A stretch of DNA of 64,000 nt from Leucogyrophana mollusca (Eukaryota > Basidiomycota > Agaricomycetes > Boletales). Each line of letters starts with the position of its first letter. Positions within the stretch are counted from its first letter, which is position 1. Below are positions 11,156 to 22,064 of this stretch, one piece after another. The notes beneath the pieces are model-generated. The model worked only from the letters and a program-made list of their open reading frames with translations. It had not been told where the DNA came from and did not search any database. Where the stretch lies: NCBI GenBank assembly GCA_021014945.1, contig MU266442.1:1-64000 (forward strand), given 5' to 3'. A program made the translations under genes and the position numbers.

Positions 11156-12362
11156 ATGCAGTCTGTGGTGACCAAGGCCATTTGTAAAGCTTTCGACCGT
11201 ATCGCACCATTGCGCCTTGCAGAAAAATGGGATAAGGTCAGTATAATCTATCTTCGTTGTATGTGGTGTGCCAGCTGACGAGGTACAGGTAGGCTTGCTG
11301 CTAGGTAGCGTTATAGGATTTGTGAACCATCGTGGTCGACACTGACAGAGATTGTTGCGAAGAATCACCATATCAAAGATCCAATGCCAATCGTGTTCTT
11401 CTGACGATCGAGTACGCCTTATGTCTTGTGCTAAGTCGAACAAGACTCTCACACTGGAATGCGATGGATACTTTGCAGCCTGACACCTGCCGTGCTTGCT
11501 GAAGCACTGAGCACTCCTACGGCGTTCGTCGTATCATACCACCCATCGATTTTCAACCCCCTTCCATCTCTGACTCTTTCAAACCCTCTCCAAGCATCAC
11601 TTCTCTCCCTTGCTGCGAATGGTATATCACTGTACTGCCCACACACATCGCTTGACTCCGTCCATGGTGGTATCAACGACTGGCTGGCAAGTGGCGTGAA
11701 GGGTGACGGGAGTGCGGATGACGTTGCGATCCTAGGAGAGGCGAAAGGCGATGAGGGTGGAGTTGGGAGAATTGTCACACTCCGACGTCCTGTCGAGATT
11801 GATGAACTGGTAAAAAAGATCAAGGTCCATCTGAAGGTCTCCCAAGGTTTGCTCATTTGAGGTTGGGTCTCATCTAGACAGATACTGAGATCTGGACCCG
11901 TAGTTGACGTCGGTCATCCCTTGACACCGAGGCCGATCCGCACGATAGCGATCTGTGCGGGTGCCGGTGATTCCATGCTTTCGGATGTCGACGCTGATCT
12001 GTATTTCACGGGGGAGATGCCTCATGTACGTTTCTCCATCCCGCGGAGCTGTCCAGGGTCTTATATCTCTCCCTCCCAATAGCATGCGGTGCTAGCGGCA
12101 GTAGCGCAAGGAAGATATGTCGTTCTCTGTACGTGTACCTTCTGTCGATTGCTCCATGTTAGTGGTTCTGATGTCCCATCGAGGCGGGCACACAAACACC
12201 GAACGCGGGTATCTTCCTGTGCTCGCGGAAAAACTAAGGGCGACTCTTTCTGGGCTTCCCTCGGATAGCTGTTTCTCGGAGAATGAACGCGGGGAGCTGC
12301 AAAACCTTCAACTCGAAGTGTTTGTCAGCCAAGAAGATAAACATCCTTTGCAGCACATGTGA
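11156..12362 (+). CDS. NIF3-like protein (NGG1-interacting factor 3 family)
   Basis: Seven exons (11156-11236, 11289-11304, 11363-11411, 11479-11836, 11882-12025, 12083-12128, 12184-12362) sum to 873 nt, 290 aa, the normal length for fungal NIF3. Recognisable blocks in order: DRIAPLRLAEKWD at the start, NANRVLLTIDLTPAVL, VVSYHPSIF, LYCPHTSLDSVHGG, FTGEMPHHAVL and CGHTNTERGYL, ending FVSQEDKHPLQHM. The His and Glu residues in these blocks are the di-metal ligands of the family. NIF3 proteins are conserved in all domains; yeast NIF3 binds the coactivator Ngg1, but the reaction is still debated (often annotated as GTP cyclohydrolase I type 2 homologue). Exon 2 is only 16 nt and splits a Glu codon. 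Confidence 0.92.
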
Positions 12363-12592
12363 ACGAATCCTGCCCGTTTTCGCGTGTGCACCAAGCGTGG
12401 CGGTTGTAAAAGTACTCGTGCGTCATCGCCGCTACGTATCTCATGCGCCGGATTGATCCATGGACATGTAGGCTCGTTCTCAAATCTGTATAATCGCCCT
12501 CCATCATGTTCTATCCTTTCACTCGGAGTCTTGTTGTTACTCAACTTTTACTTGGTGCCCGTTTCTAGCCATTCTTGTGACCTAAGACGCCG

Positions 12593-13193
12593 TTGGTGAT
12601 CGCGCTCACTCGCCGACCTTCTTATGATCCCCGCTGCAATACCAATTCATCCAGAAATGTCGTTACCCTTCCCTCCAGCTCTGTCCTCAGCATCAGCGCC
12701 GCGTTCTTGTTCCTGGCTGATACGAAATCAAAACATGTGGGTTTAGGGGGTGAGGCTGGCCTTGATGACATCCGTTCCAGTGCAGGTGCGTCTGGTGTAG
12801 ACCGAATAAGACCTCAGGCCCCCAGGATATTATGCTGCATCAGAAAAATGGGGGGTGGGGCAAGCGTAGATTGATGCTCCAGCACTCTGATTCGACATTT
12901 GGAGGGATTGACAGAAGGTGAGTTATCATGGACACACTCGACCATCCTGCTGGTTTTCGAGCCTTTGGTTTTGATGGGACAAGGTTGAGTTGTGGTGTTT
13001 TGCTGGTACGCCACAAACGCACACGAGTCTGAGAACTCTTCTCATTGACGCACGGTTCTCGCGAAGCATCGTGGTCAACTCAATCCCATTCATCGAATCT
13101 GGGGTTGCAGCGTGCAACTATCCCGTACTCCATGCACTCACGTACAATCTCGGTACCTTGATGGATAAGGTCAAATACGACATGTTCGAGTAA
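12593..13193 (+). CDS. Possible hypothetical gene, structure unresolved
   Basis: Two plus-strand segments look coding by codon use (C/G at third positions). One lies at about 12600-12780 and reads NVVTLPSSSVLSISAAFLFL. The other lies at about 13023-13193, includes SIPFIESGVAACNYPVLHAL, and ends YNLGTLMDKVKYDMFE with a TAA. I could not join them with confident introns or find the start, and I do not recognise the family. An overlapping minus-strand frame (13430-13080) is also open, so the strand is not certain. Confidence 0.3.
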
Positions 13194-14784
13194 GAGAAGA
13201 GACGAGAAGACGGGAAGCTTCAGTTGGACCCTAAGAAGGACAAGAGCAGGAGCATCGGTGATACGGTATCGGTATCGACCTCTCTCATCCAGCGAAACCC
13301 ACACACATGTAGGGCAAGCGTAATTGGTTTTCCCGAACTGGCGGTTTTGGTGAGAATCATGAATTTTGGGCTGTATAATATAGGATGTATGTATTGTGAA
13401 GCGTGTTCGTGCCAGGCGCCCGGCGGTCATGAAGAACCAGAATCATTCGACGGTCATATCGCATGATGATGGGGCGAGAATGTTCGGGGGGAAAAGACGC
13501 GGAAGGTATTCCATCCTCGAGGTCTGATGGTGTGAGACGCACGATCGACGGTGTGTAAGTGATATGATGAAGGGGGATGGGAAGGGAAAGGAAGCGAGGT
13601 CGGAGGGATGAGATGCGGGGAAGTGGGGAAGTGTGGGTGAATAGACATGATGTGTAATCTCTGCCCTGCGTTTGAGTTCGAGAAAGCAACAAATAGATTT
13701 AGGACAAGGGAATGAGAAGGGCGGCGTGCTAAGCAGTCAATTCAATTGTGGGACCATGTGAAGCGATTGGATGAGCCAAACCGATGAATAGAGAGAACAA
13801 TGTGTACAGCTGAGACAGGCACAGTGTAAATGATCGGGTGCAAATAAAATTTCGGCGACCAAAGTTGTCCTTCCAGAGAGGACTCAGCGAGATTCGAGAA
13901 ACGCCCTTGACATGAATAGACGTGGAGCGGGAAAACTGTCATGGCGATATATGCCAATCTGGTCGTCTCGTCGCGCCAGCCAGCGCCTACCTCGAGACCT
14001 ATTCTACTAAGGGGCAAAAATATTAGAGCTGTGAACCGAAGGAGTGGAACCGGAACGTTCTGCTCGATCGCTCGCCCTTCTCTTCCTATAACTAGCACGC
14101 TTAGTTGAGATGAGTGCAAGCCAGAGGAAACTGACATTAAAGGAATGGCGGCGGTGTATATTCCTTCCGAACGTGCGTCATAGAGTGGTCATAGCTGCAG
14201 TTATCAGGGTGAGAACCTAAGCTGAAAACATTAATCGCAAGGGGGTTCCTGCCGGCAGGATGACGACGATCAGAAGTAGCATGTAGGGTGTGGAGTCGAC
14301 TTGATCGCCTTTCAGCATCAACATACATAATTCAGGAACGCGCGTGTGCATACAGGTCGCAGACCGACCGACACGGCATGGCGGTGTGTGAACATCCAAG
14401 ATGCATGGAGCATGGTAGAGCTGTAGGGAAGTGTGTGAGGAACCAAGGGATCACAATGGTACACCGGAGAGACATATCGGGCATTTAGAAACCTTGAACC
14501 TGAAGCCACATCGACATCAGTGGCGTTCGATATTCTCGCCCTAGAAGAGACTGGTCATAACATAGATGACAGCCCACAGGCGCGTAGCGTACGGACATGG
14601 CAGCATGAGAGCAAAGTCGAGATGTGTGACAAGGAACATCATGTGACTGGTTGTCACAGGCGCGTTATTGTCACGAAGGTAAAAGTCACGTTGTCTTTCG
14701 ACGCGTCAGTTGGATTCCCACGGTCGCGGTTCAGCAAACTGTGGCGCCGAGCGCCGAGCGTACACATCTTTGCCTTCGCCCGAC
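13194..14784. other. Intergenic region upstream of the TPX2-like gene
   Basis: No supported gene. Short frames on both strands have no motif and no splice-consistent neighbours. The 3' part probably holds the promoter of the gene at 14785. Confidence 0.4.
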
Positions 14785-17256
14785 ATGGCTCACGAATCTA
14801 CCTCCGAACTGAGCCTTAGACATCTTCCCGATCTTTCTGACGCCAGCTTATCCTTCCAGATCCCAGCCGATATTTCCACTACAGATTTTCTGTTGTCGGA
14901 TAACACGACCGGGTTCGACTTTTTACGTGGAGCAGGAGACGACGCTAGCTTCGCAACATGTGCTCCAACGCCCAAAGTCGCCCCTCTGACGTTAAGCCAG
15001 CTGACACCAAGAGCTGAGCGGAGTCCGAGATCATCTCCGAGATCCCCTAGTCCAGGGTCTTCATCGAACCCATCCAAGGACATCGAACCTCGTCGCCTCG
15101 GACTTCCTAGTCCAAGCAAGGCCAGAAAGCTTGCGAGCGGCATGGTACCGCCAAGATCAACTGATTGCGAGGAGCCAGCTGTTTCCGAGGAGCGTATTGA
15201 AAGCTTGCGAGCGCGAATGGAGACGCTCGATGATGACTGCGATAGCTCGAGCCACGTGCGTTTCCCAGAGCCCGCTCAACACGGAAATACAGCTAGGCCG
15301 AAACCCTTATCACAATCGCTCACTAATGCAAACATAAAGCCGAGGGTGAAAACCAAACCTGTGAGTCAGCTGGCAACACACCTGTAGATACATTCCTGGC
15401 TGACTCGAGTGTTTGAAGACGGTCACAGGCGGCGGCATCGTGAAGCCCGCCAGCAAACTGCCCATATCTTCAAATAAATCCAAAACCAACGTTTCGTCTC
15501 GTTCCGCGACGCAGTCTACCTCTGCTCAACTCTCAGCGTCACACATTGCCGCCGAGGACATAGTTCCGCCCGTGAACGTGGTCGCTGACACAAGCTTTGG
15601 CTCAGACGCTAACCAAAGTACGCGCTTAAGCACCGGAGGAGTGGCTGAACGCCTCGTGTTGTACAGTCAAAAACTGATATCCTCAATTGGGTGCGTCTGC
15701 TGATTTGAAATCCCTGTTTTATCCACCGGTGCTGATTGCTCGTACCTTGCGTGTGTGTTTCTGTTCTTTTTTTCTTCTTCCGTGTGATCGCGATTTCAAT
15801 CGGGGTTCTATTCTGACCTGGCTTGATGGTGTGATCTTCGCCGATGCTGTTCATGGCAACTCACGCCTTGGACTGCTTAGGCTTTACAGGTCCAGGTCCG
15901 AGAATCCATTCGAAGAAGGCTCGAGTGCTGCTAGAACGGACACATGTGCACGTGTCGAGGAAACTCAACCTTCCCTATCACCATCATCCGCTTCTCCTTC
16001 CCCACCACCGCCCACAGTTCCCATTGGTAATCATGACACTTTCAGGCTTTCAGAAATTTCACCGCGAAAAGGCGAGGAAGGACCAAACTCCTTGTCTGGT
16101 TGCATGTCGTTTGGGAGCGCCCGGCAAATGTCCCCCATGCGTCCGGGAAGGAAGCGTCCCGGTGCGGATGACGAGGAGCGACAAGATCATCAACGCAAGA
16201 AAGGAAAAACGGTGTTGCCAAGCGCCGAGTTCGAATGCGGATCGTCTGAGACAGGAACCGCATCGAACCATGTCCTTCAGCCTTCTGCCCACAAGAATCA
16301 TGGTCTGGCCCTTGTCTCTACGAGCCGGAGCACTCGCTTCCCGACGTCAAACTTTCCTAACGCGCGCACGAAATACAAAGCCAAACCTAATCCGCACACT
16401 GAGGGACTAACTGCACAGTCTAATCCGTCCTCATCGTCCTTAGACCGGAATCTCGGCACCAGCCGCCAGGGCAAAAGCAGAGATGTCGAGGGGAAAACCT
16501 CGTTCCCGACTAATCGCTTCATATCCTCCCTGAGTAAATCTTCGGGTACCTCGCGGCCTCGTCTAGGCGCGGAAAGGAAGAAAAAGCCTCCCGTTGGCCA
16601 GGTCCAGGAGCGGCCTGGCCAGTCCAAGGCTGGACATATGTCCTTGTTTGAAAAGCCGGTACGTGATTCATTAATGGAAAGACCGTCTTAAGTGCGCTCA
16701 TAGAAGAATCTTTCCTCCCATGTTTTTGCCGTTGATGATCTGTTCATTCGCGACATTTGCGGTGGTGTCGTTTAATTCAAAGGCCGTGACGTTACCACCG
16801 GCGAACCCTACGAAACCTGTCGCATTTACCTTCCGCGTGGACGCACGGATAGAAGCGCGCAGAGCAGAATTTGAAGAAAGGCAAGCGACTATTGAGCAGG
16901 AACGTGCCGCCAGGATGCATCCGCAGGCGGTTCCCGTGCCTGACTTCAGGGCGTTACACCTGGCCCACCAGGCCTCGGTCGCCTGCCGTAAAGCCAACAT
17001 TGTCCCGATAGTACCCACCGCTCCGATCGAACTGAGCACAGAACAGCGAGCAAGGGAGAGGGAGAAGTTCGATGAGATGATGAGGCAGAAGGCAGAGGAA
17101 ATTGAGAGGGTGAAGGAAGAGAGGCGGAAACAACAAGAGGCAGAAGAAGAAAGGGAGATTAAGGAGCTGCGCAAGAGGGCGATCCCCAAGGCGCACGAAG
17201 TTCCCGAGTGGTACGCAGACGTGCCGAAGAGAAAGGGGGGCAGTGTAAAGGGATGA
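14785..17256 (+). CDS. TPX2-like spindle assembly factor
   Basis: Four exons (14785-15360, 15419-15690, 15881-16658, 16783-17256) sum to 2100 nt, 699 aa. The N-terminal 540 residues are disordered: Ser/Pro-rich with basic patches and many SP/TP sites (SPRSSPRSPSP), fitting mitotic phosphorylation. The last 160 residues form the TPX2 domain: KPVAFTFRVDARIEARRAEF, a long charged helix with EEREIKELRK, and the end motif PKAHEVPEWYADVPKR. TPX2 proteins bind and nucleate microtubules and activate Aurora A in the nucleus-derived spindle. Intron 2 (190 nt) is long for this locus and could hide a small extra exon; the frame is also open across part of it. The start ATG at 14785 follows a run without upstream in-frame ATG in good context. 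Confidence 0.85.
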
Positions 17257-19073
17257 GGCTGGGCGTCTACCGTGGAAGTGGGCTGATGCGGTTCGAAAGG
17301 CATCGGCATAGATATCAAAGAATTGTGTGTACGATATGTTTTTCTTTATCTCTGCCGCATGTTTTTTTACATCATTTTTGCTCAGTCATCCCCATATGAC
17401 CTATGGCTATTCACTTCGCAAACGTGCCCCGCAGCGCAATCCAGCCCGGTGACACAATCTTTAATTGCCAGAGATTTATTCTAGGACTCGTGAGCAGGGC
17501 ACTGGGAATTCGACGCGCTTTACGCACTATGGCCGGTGCAGAATCCTTCAAGCGCCTGGGAGAGGCTTCTTGAGTGGCCGATCGTCCCGGAACCTTGTTT
17601 TTACCTTCTGTTTGACGGCCAACACAACGTGTTCAGATCAATAATCAATGTGCCACCCATGGCTGCGCTTGCCAGCGATAATGTACCGGCTGTGTCAACA
17701 TTCGAGGATGTGCGCTTCGCCGAGTACGAGTTTGTTGTCTATCTGAAATATAGGTATGATGCGAGATCTTGTAGGAACGAGATCACCATATAGTGGTAGC
17801 TTTCTTGATATGTGGCGTTTCATAGGATCTGAGAGGACACCGCTTTAGGAGACCCTATACCGATGAGATGAACCATGAATGTGCGTGGGTGTATTAGGTG
17901 AAATGACAGATCCCCCTAATGGGACGAAGAGCTCACGAGTAAATTAAGCTGAATGTCGCTGCCACTTCAGAGCGCATAGCCCCATTCATGCAAGGGCAAG
18001 GAAACCGTCAAGGGAGCCGATAGATTACTTTCCAAGGTGCTCTTTCTGGGCATGCTTACTCGGGGACAGCGACGAAGGAATTTTCCTATGGCAACGGCAT
18101 CGTCGCTCAAATGTGGCGATGGGCGTCGTGAAGAAACGCATCCGGAAGGACTAGTCATGTGGGGTTCGAAATTAGCTCTGGCACAGATCTGACAGTCCTC
18201 TCGACACTGGTACCTTCTTCGTATGTAGTATGGCGATCGGGCCAATAATGACGAGAGCAGGCCGATGCCCCGTATCATCCAGGGAAGCTGTTCATCATGT
18301 TCCTGCGCTGCTTCGCCTCGTAATAGTGGTCTGATCTGGCCGTGGCAAGGCGCTTGGCCGCAGTTGAAGAAGTGGAGTCCTTTGTGTGATTATTACACGT
18401 ACAATCATTGTCGAAGGCGCGGTGCCGCTGCCACTTGAGCCGGCCTCGTTGTGGCAGCAGAACAAAGGAGACGTGTTCCTCATTGCTCGTCAAGGTTAGA
18501 CCGGCGTGCATGTGGACAAGGCTTCGAGCTGCATTGTTGGACAACTTTCCTGGTCGCAAAAATATTTCAATTGATTCGCTTCGGTCGGTGCTGAGCTGAA
18601 TCAGCTCTGAACCTGCGGCAGAAAGTTGCCAGAAAAGCACTGCCAATCGCGGGGTCAGTGCAGTGTCACTTGAGCAGGCAACATGTCCTTGTACAGTTAG
18701 ATAAAGATGGATGTGTACGTTATCATGCGAAAAAGTCCATGGCGGCCCGAGGACGTGGTGTCGGTACGATTTGACCTCTGAAGGTTATCGTGCAGCTGAA
18801 TTCCCCTGGTTCACGTAGCGCTCAGCATCCTTCTGCGTTTCTCCCCGAAATTCCTGATTGAGGGGTATTCCTCGAGGGTTGGTCATGCGATTTAGATTCA
18901 GGACAAGGTTTTGCACCGATATGTGGTTTTTCTTGGATTCCCTTTTTGGGATCGACGTTTTGGGTCAGCTGGTTTCGCCCATCACTTGTGACGCCACAAC
19001 ACGCATCGGAAGGTCCTGTAATGGCCACAGGCCGATAACGGAAGTGTGACCGGCCTGGGGAATCGGAAAACAG
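17257..19073. other. Intergenic region, no gene recognised
   Basis: The largest frame (18646-18275, minus) has no motif and no splice-consistent partner. I see no RNA gene or repeat. Confidence 0.4.
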
Positions 19074-19080
19074 ATATAAG
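19074..19080 (+). promoter_or_regulatory. TATA box of the small Cys-rich protein gene
   Basis: ATATAAG sits 96 bp upstream of the ATG at 19170. The stretch between them is C/T-rich (TCAACTCTCCCTAAC), as at fungal transcription starts. Confidence 0.5.
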
Positions 19081-19169
19081 GTGGGGCCAGGAATTATTCT
19101 TTCGCCAGTCAACTCTCCCTAACAACAACTACTCATCCAACTCCTCCTCGAGCCTCTCAATCCAAAGCA

Positions 19170-19412
19170 ATGCATACCATCGCAGCTTCGTCCTTCTCCT
19201 GCACGCTCTCCGCGTCTTCACCATCACAATCCGAGTCATCGTCGTCATCCACGAACTCGAGTCACAACCACTGCGCACGGCATTCAAATGCCACACCAGT
19301 CTCGACGCGCAACTCGAGCAACGACGCCGATGCCTTTGTGAACCACAATGCCCCCCAGTGCTGCCACTGCGGTTGGCGCGGAAGCCACTCACCGAGCTGC
19401 CCCTTCCGTTAA
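19170..19412 (+). CDS. Small secreted-or-cytosolic Cys-rich protein with CxxCGWRG motif
   Basis: A single-exon frame of 80 aa. Residues 1-60 are Ser/Thr/Asn-rich; the C-terminus ends APQCCHCGWRGSHSPSCPFR. The spacing C-x-x-C then GWRG-x-H-x-x-x-C-P-F could hold one metal ion through Cys, Cys, His and Cys. The gene has a TATA box and a C/T-rich leader, which supports expression. The N-terminus (MHTIAASSFSCTLSASS) is weakly hydrophobic and not a convincing signal peptide. I believe similar short mushroom proteins ending in this motif exist, but I cannot verify this here and give no function. Confidence 0.5.
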   Translation: MHTIAASSFSCTLSASSPSQSESSSSSTNSSHNHCARHSNATPVSTRNSSNDADAFVNHNAPQCCHCGWRGSHSPSCPFR

Positions 19413-20601
19413 TCGTGGTATCCCTTTTACGCCTATTTATTCACTTCTGATTGTAAGTCTTTTCGTCTTCGCCTTTGTTGCTCTCGTGTTTATTCATCTT
19501 GCAACGAATGTCCAGATTCGAGACATCGTTGTCCATCATCGCTCATCCATGTTGTCATTCGATTTATCGTCGCATCCGCTTTGTCGCACTGTATCACCAT
19601 ACATCTACACCCCGTGCATATGTGCACGCTATTCATGGCCCGATTCGGGCCCACCGGAGACCCCGTTGTTGTAGGATCATCGGGAAGGGCGGAAGACGGA
19701 GGAAGGGGAGACGGAGGGGCTCATAATCGATCGTTGCTAGGCAGGTTCGTTCGGAGCGGAGGAGATATCAGGCTCACAGATATGCCGAGAGCGTGGTTAG
19801 CTCGTATTGTAAGACTTGCACTATATCATCATTCATCATCATCGCTTCCACTGCTTGTTGTTTCGTCGGACCGTGCACCGTTATGATCCCGGCGTTGTGT
19901 TTTGCCTCCGTGAGTTGCACAATTGTTCCACATGGTTTCATTGCATATCGATGGATGCTACGCGCATGTGTAAACGATTCGGACTCTGATGGAGATTTTT
20001 TGTATTCTTGTTCCGCTGGCCGAGAACGGTGTGGGGAAGAAGTGCGAAGAAATTAGAGAAGACTCCAGCTGATCACCGGAACTTGATCCCGATAACAAAG
20101 AGTACTTGATTGGGGGCAACGTGTGTTGTTACTCTTCTTTTGTGCAGAATTGGCGAATAATCCGCGTTTGACGATGACCTCAGAGCACCGCATGAAATCT
20201 ACTAGAAATCGGGGCGTTTTTATTCGCGATTTGAGCGCTCAGTGGGCGTTTGAGATAACGGGGTAACCTTTGAAACAGCGGAGATGGCGAAAATGCGATG
20301 CTCGGGGCCTTACGCTCAATTCGGACGACGGCCGATGCATGATCGACGGATAATCCGTTTCCTTCCGTGTAACTCTCCAACAGAGCTCACAAAAATACCC
20401 ACCGATTCTTCTGAGGAGTGTTATTTCCGTGCTCCCAGGCTTCCTAGACCTGCGCTTGTGCGGTTTCGCAAGTTGGCGGCCTCAGCGTGGGCGTCTTACC
20501 CCGCCGGCGAGTGGCATGCCGGTTGCCGGAGAGGCATCCCTTCTTTCCAAACCACGACCTTGATTCTGCCTCCTTCATCTTTCTAAACAGTTCAATAAAG
20601 C
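19413..20601. other. Intergenic region, no gene recognised
   Basis: Open frames after the small gene (to about 20056) are low-complexity continuations of its 3' flank. No motif or RNA gene is seen up to the enoyl-CoA hydratase start. Confidence 0.4.
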
Positions 20602-22064
20602 ATGGCTTCGAGAAATGCATCGTCTCTTCAGCCACCTTCTCATTCTGATGAGCTGAAGGTGTCCTTCCCTCAAGAACATGTCATGCTCTTGACCCTGAAT
20701 CGTCCAAGGCACCTCAACGCCATGACCCCCCAACTGACCAGCGATATAGCTACCATCTTGAATTGGTTTGACGATGAACCCAGTCTGTGGTGGGTCCTGG
20801 TTCCTTGAATGAATGCAACCTCCCGACATTCATCGTATATTCAATCTGGGACCTGAAGGGTCGTTATCGTCACTGGCGAAGGTCGCGCGTTCTGTGCGGG
20901 CGCCGATTTGAAAGCGTAAGTCTCAAAAAATAGGGTCGTTGACCCCTTCATTAAGATCTCCCCTGACGTCTATCCGTTCCACGCTCCAGTTGGCATCAGA
21001 ATCAGTCAAGCGGCCGAGTAAATGAGCAGGAGGGCGTGGCTTCCTCTGTCCACGGCTTTGCTTCTATCTCTCGTCGACACACCTCCTGCAAGCCCATGAT
21101 TGCAGCCGTGAATGGCTCAGCGTACGGAGGCGGGGTTGAAATGATTCTGAACTGTGATATCGTCGTTGCAAGCGAGGACGCCGTGTTTGCACTTCCTGAA
21201 GTCAAGCGTGGAGTCGTGGCTGCCCAGGGAGGTGCGTTCGTACATGCACAGTGAAAATAGTTCAGGCCCTTCGAGGAATTTTTGGACACTTTTCGTCCTC
21301 GTTCTTGGGTTCTCGAAGCAGGGAAGGTATATGTATAGACCGGAACTGACACTTGGTCCTGTTTCCTCGCACAGTTATTCCCAGGATAGCGAAGGTCGCC
21401 GGCCATCAGGTATAGCTCCTGCGCAAACTTGCCACCCAAAATCTCCGCTCACTGAGAAAAATGTCCTCGTTTCTCATTTCATAGCTTGCTTCTGAGATGC
21501 TGCTCTTGGGAAACACGATCACTGCTGTCCAGGCGAGAGATAGGTTTCGGTTGTGAGTGAAACTCGTTTCCTCATAATCGCCGACAAACGCGGCTTCGGC
21601 CTGAGTGATGCTAACCACGCGCTCGTGCATGCAGTGTCAACCTCGTGGTTGAAACAGCAGCAGTTATGCCTACAGCTCTTGACGTGGCACGACAGATGAC
21701 GGCAAATTCCCCGGATTCCGTGCAGAGCTCCAAGCAAGGGCTCATCCTTGCGCAGAAGCATCATTTCGAGGATGCCGTGCAAACACATGCGTTGAGTCTC
21801 GTGAGTAAACGCGTCTACCACGGCGCGAACATCAAGGCACGTCACGTCTCTTCTTCTGTCTGTCCAATAAGGCACCGGTAAATCATCACACTGATGCGGC
21901 TTCCCTACTACTTCCCTGGCATCAATTTTCAGGAGGGACTGGCAGCCTTCTCAGAGGTATGTTCGCGCAGGTGATCACGACACGGGTGCAAACTGAGGCA
22001 TTTTTTTCCGCTTTTTCTTCGCCAGAAACGCAAGCCGAAATGGAGAAACCCCGCAAAACTGTGA
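20602..22064 (+). CDS. Enoyl-CoA hydratase/isomerase family protein
   Basis: Eight exons (20602-20789, 20859-20915, 20990-21231, 21375-21409, 21485-21552, 21635-21836, 21933-21956, 22026-22064) sum to 855 nt, 284 aa. Crotonase hallmarks: LNRPRHLNAMTPQL, VIVTGEGRAFCAGADLKA (first oxyanion-hole segment) and AAVNGSAYGGGVEMILNCDI with ALPEVKRGVVA (second segment). It ends GLAAFSEKRKPKWRNP, usual for the family. The likely reaction is hydration of trans-2-enoyl-CoA in mitochondrial or peroxisomal beta-oxidation. No clear presequence is visible, and the C-terminus AKL resembles a weak type 1 peroxisomal signal, so peroxisomal location is possible. Intron 6 starts with GC (see findings). Confidence 0.92.
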
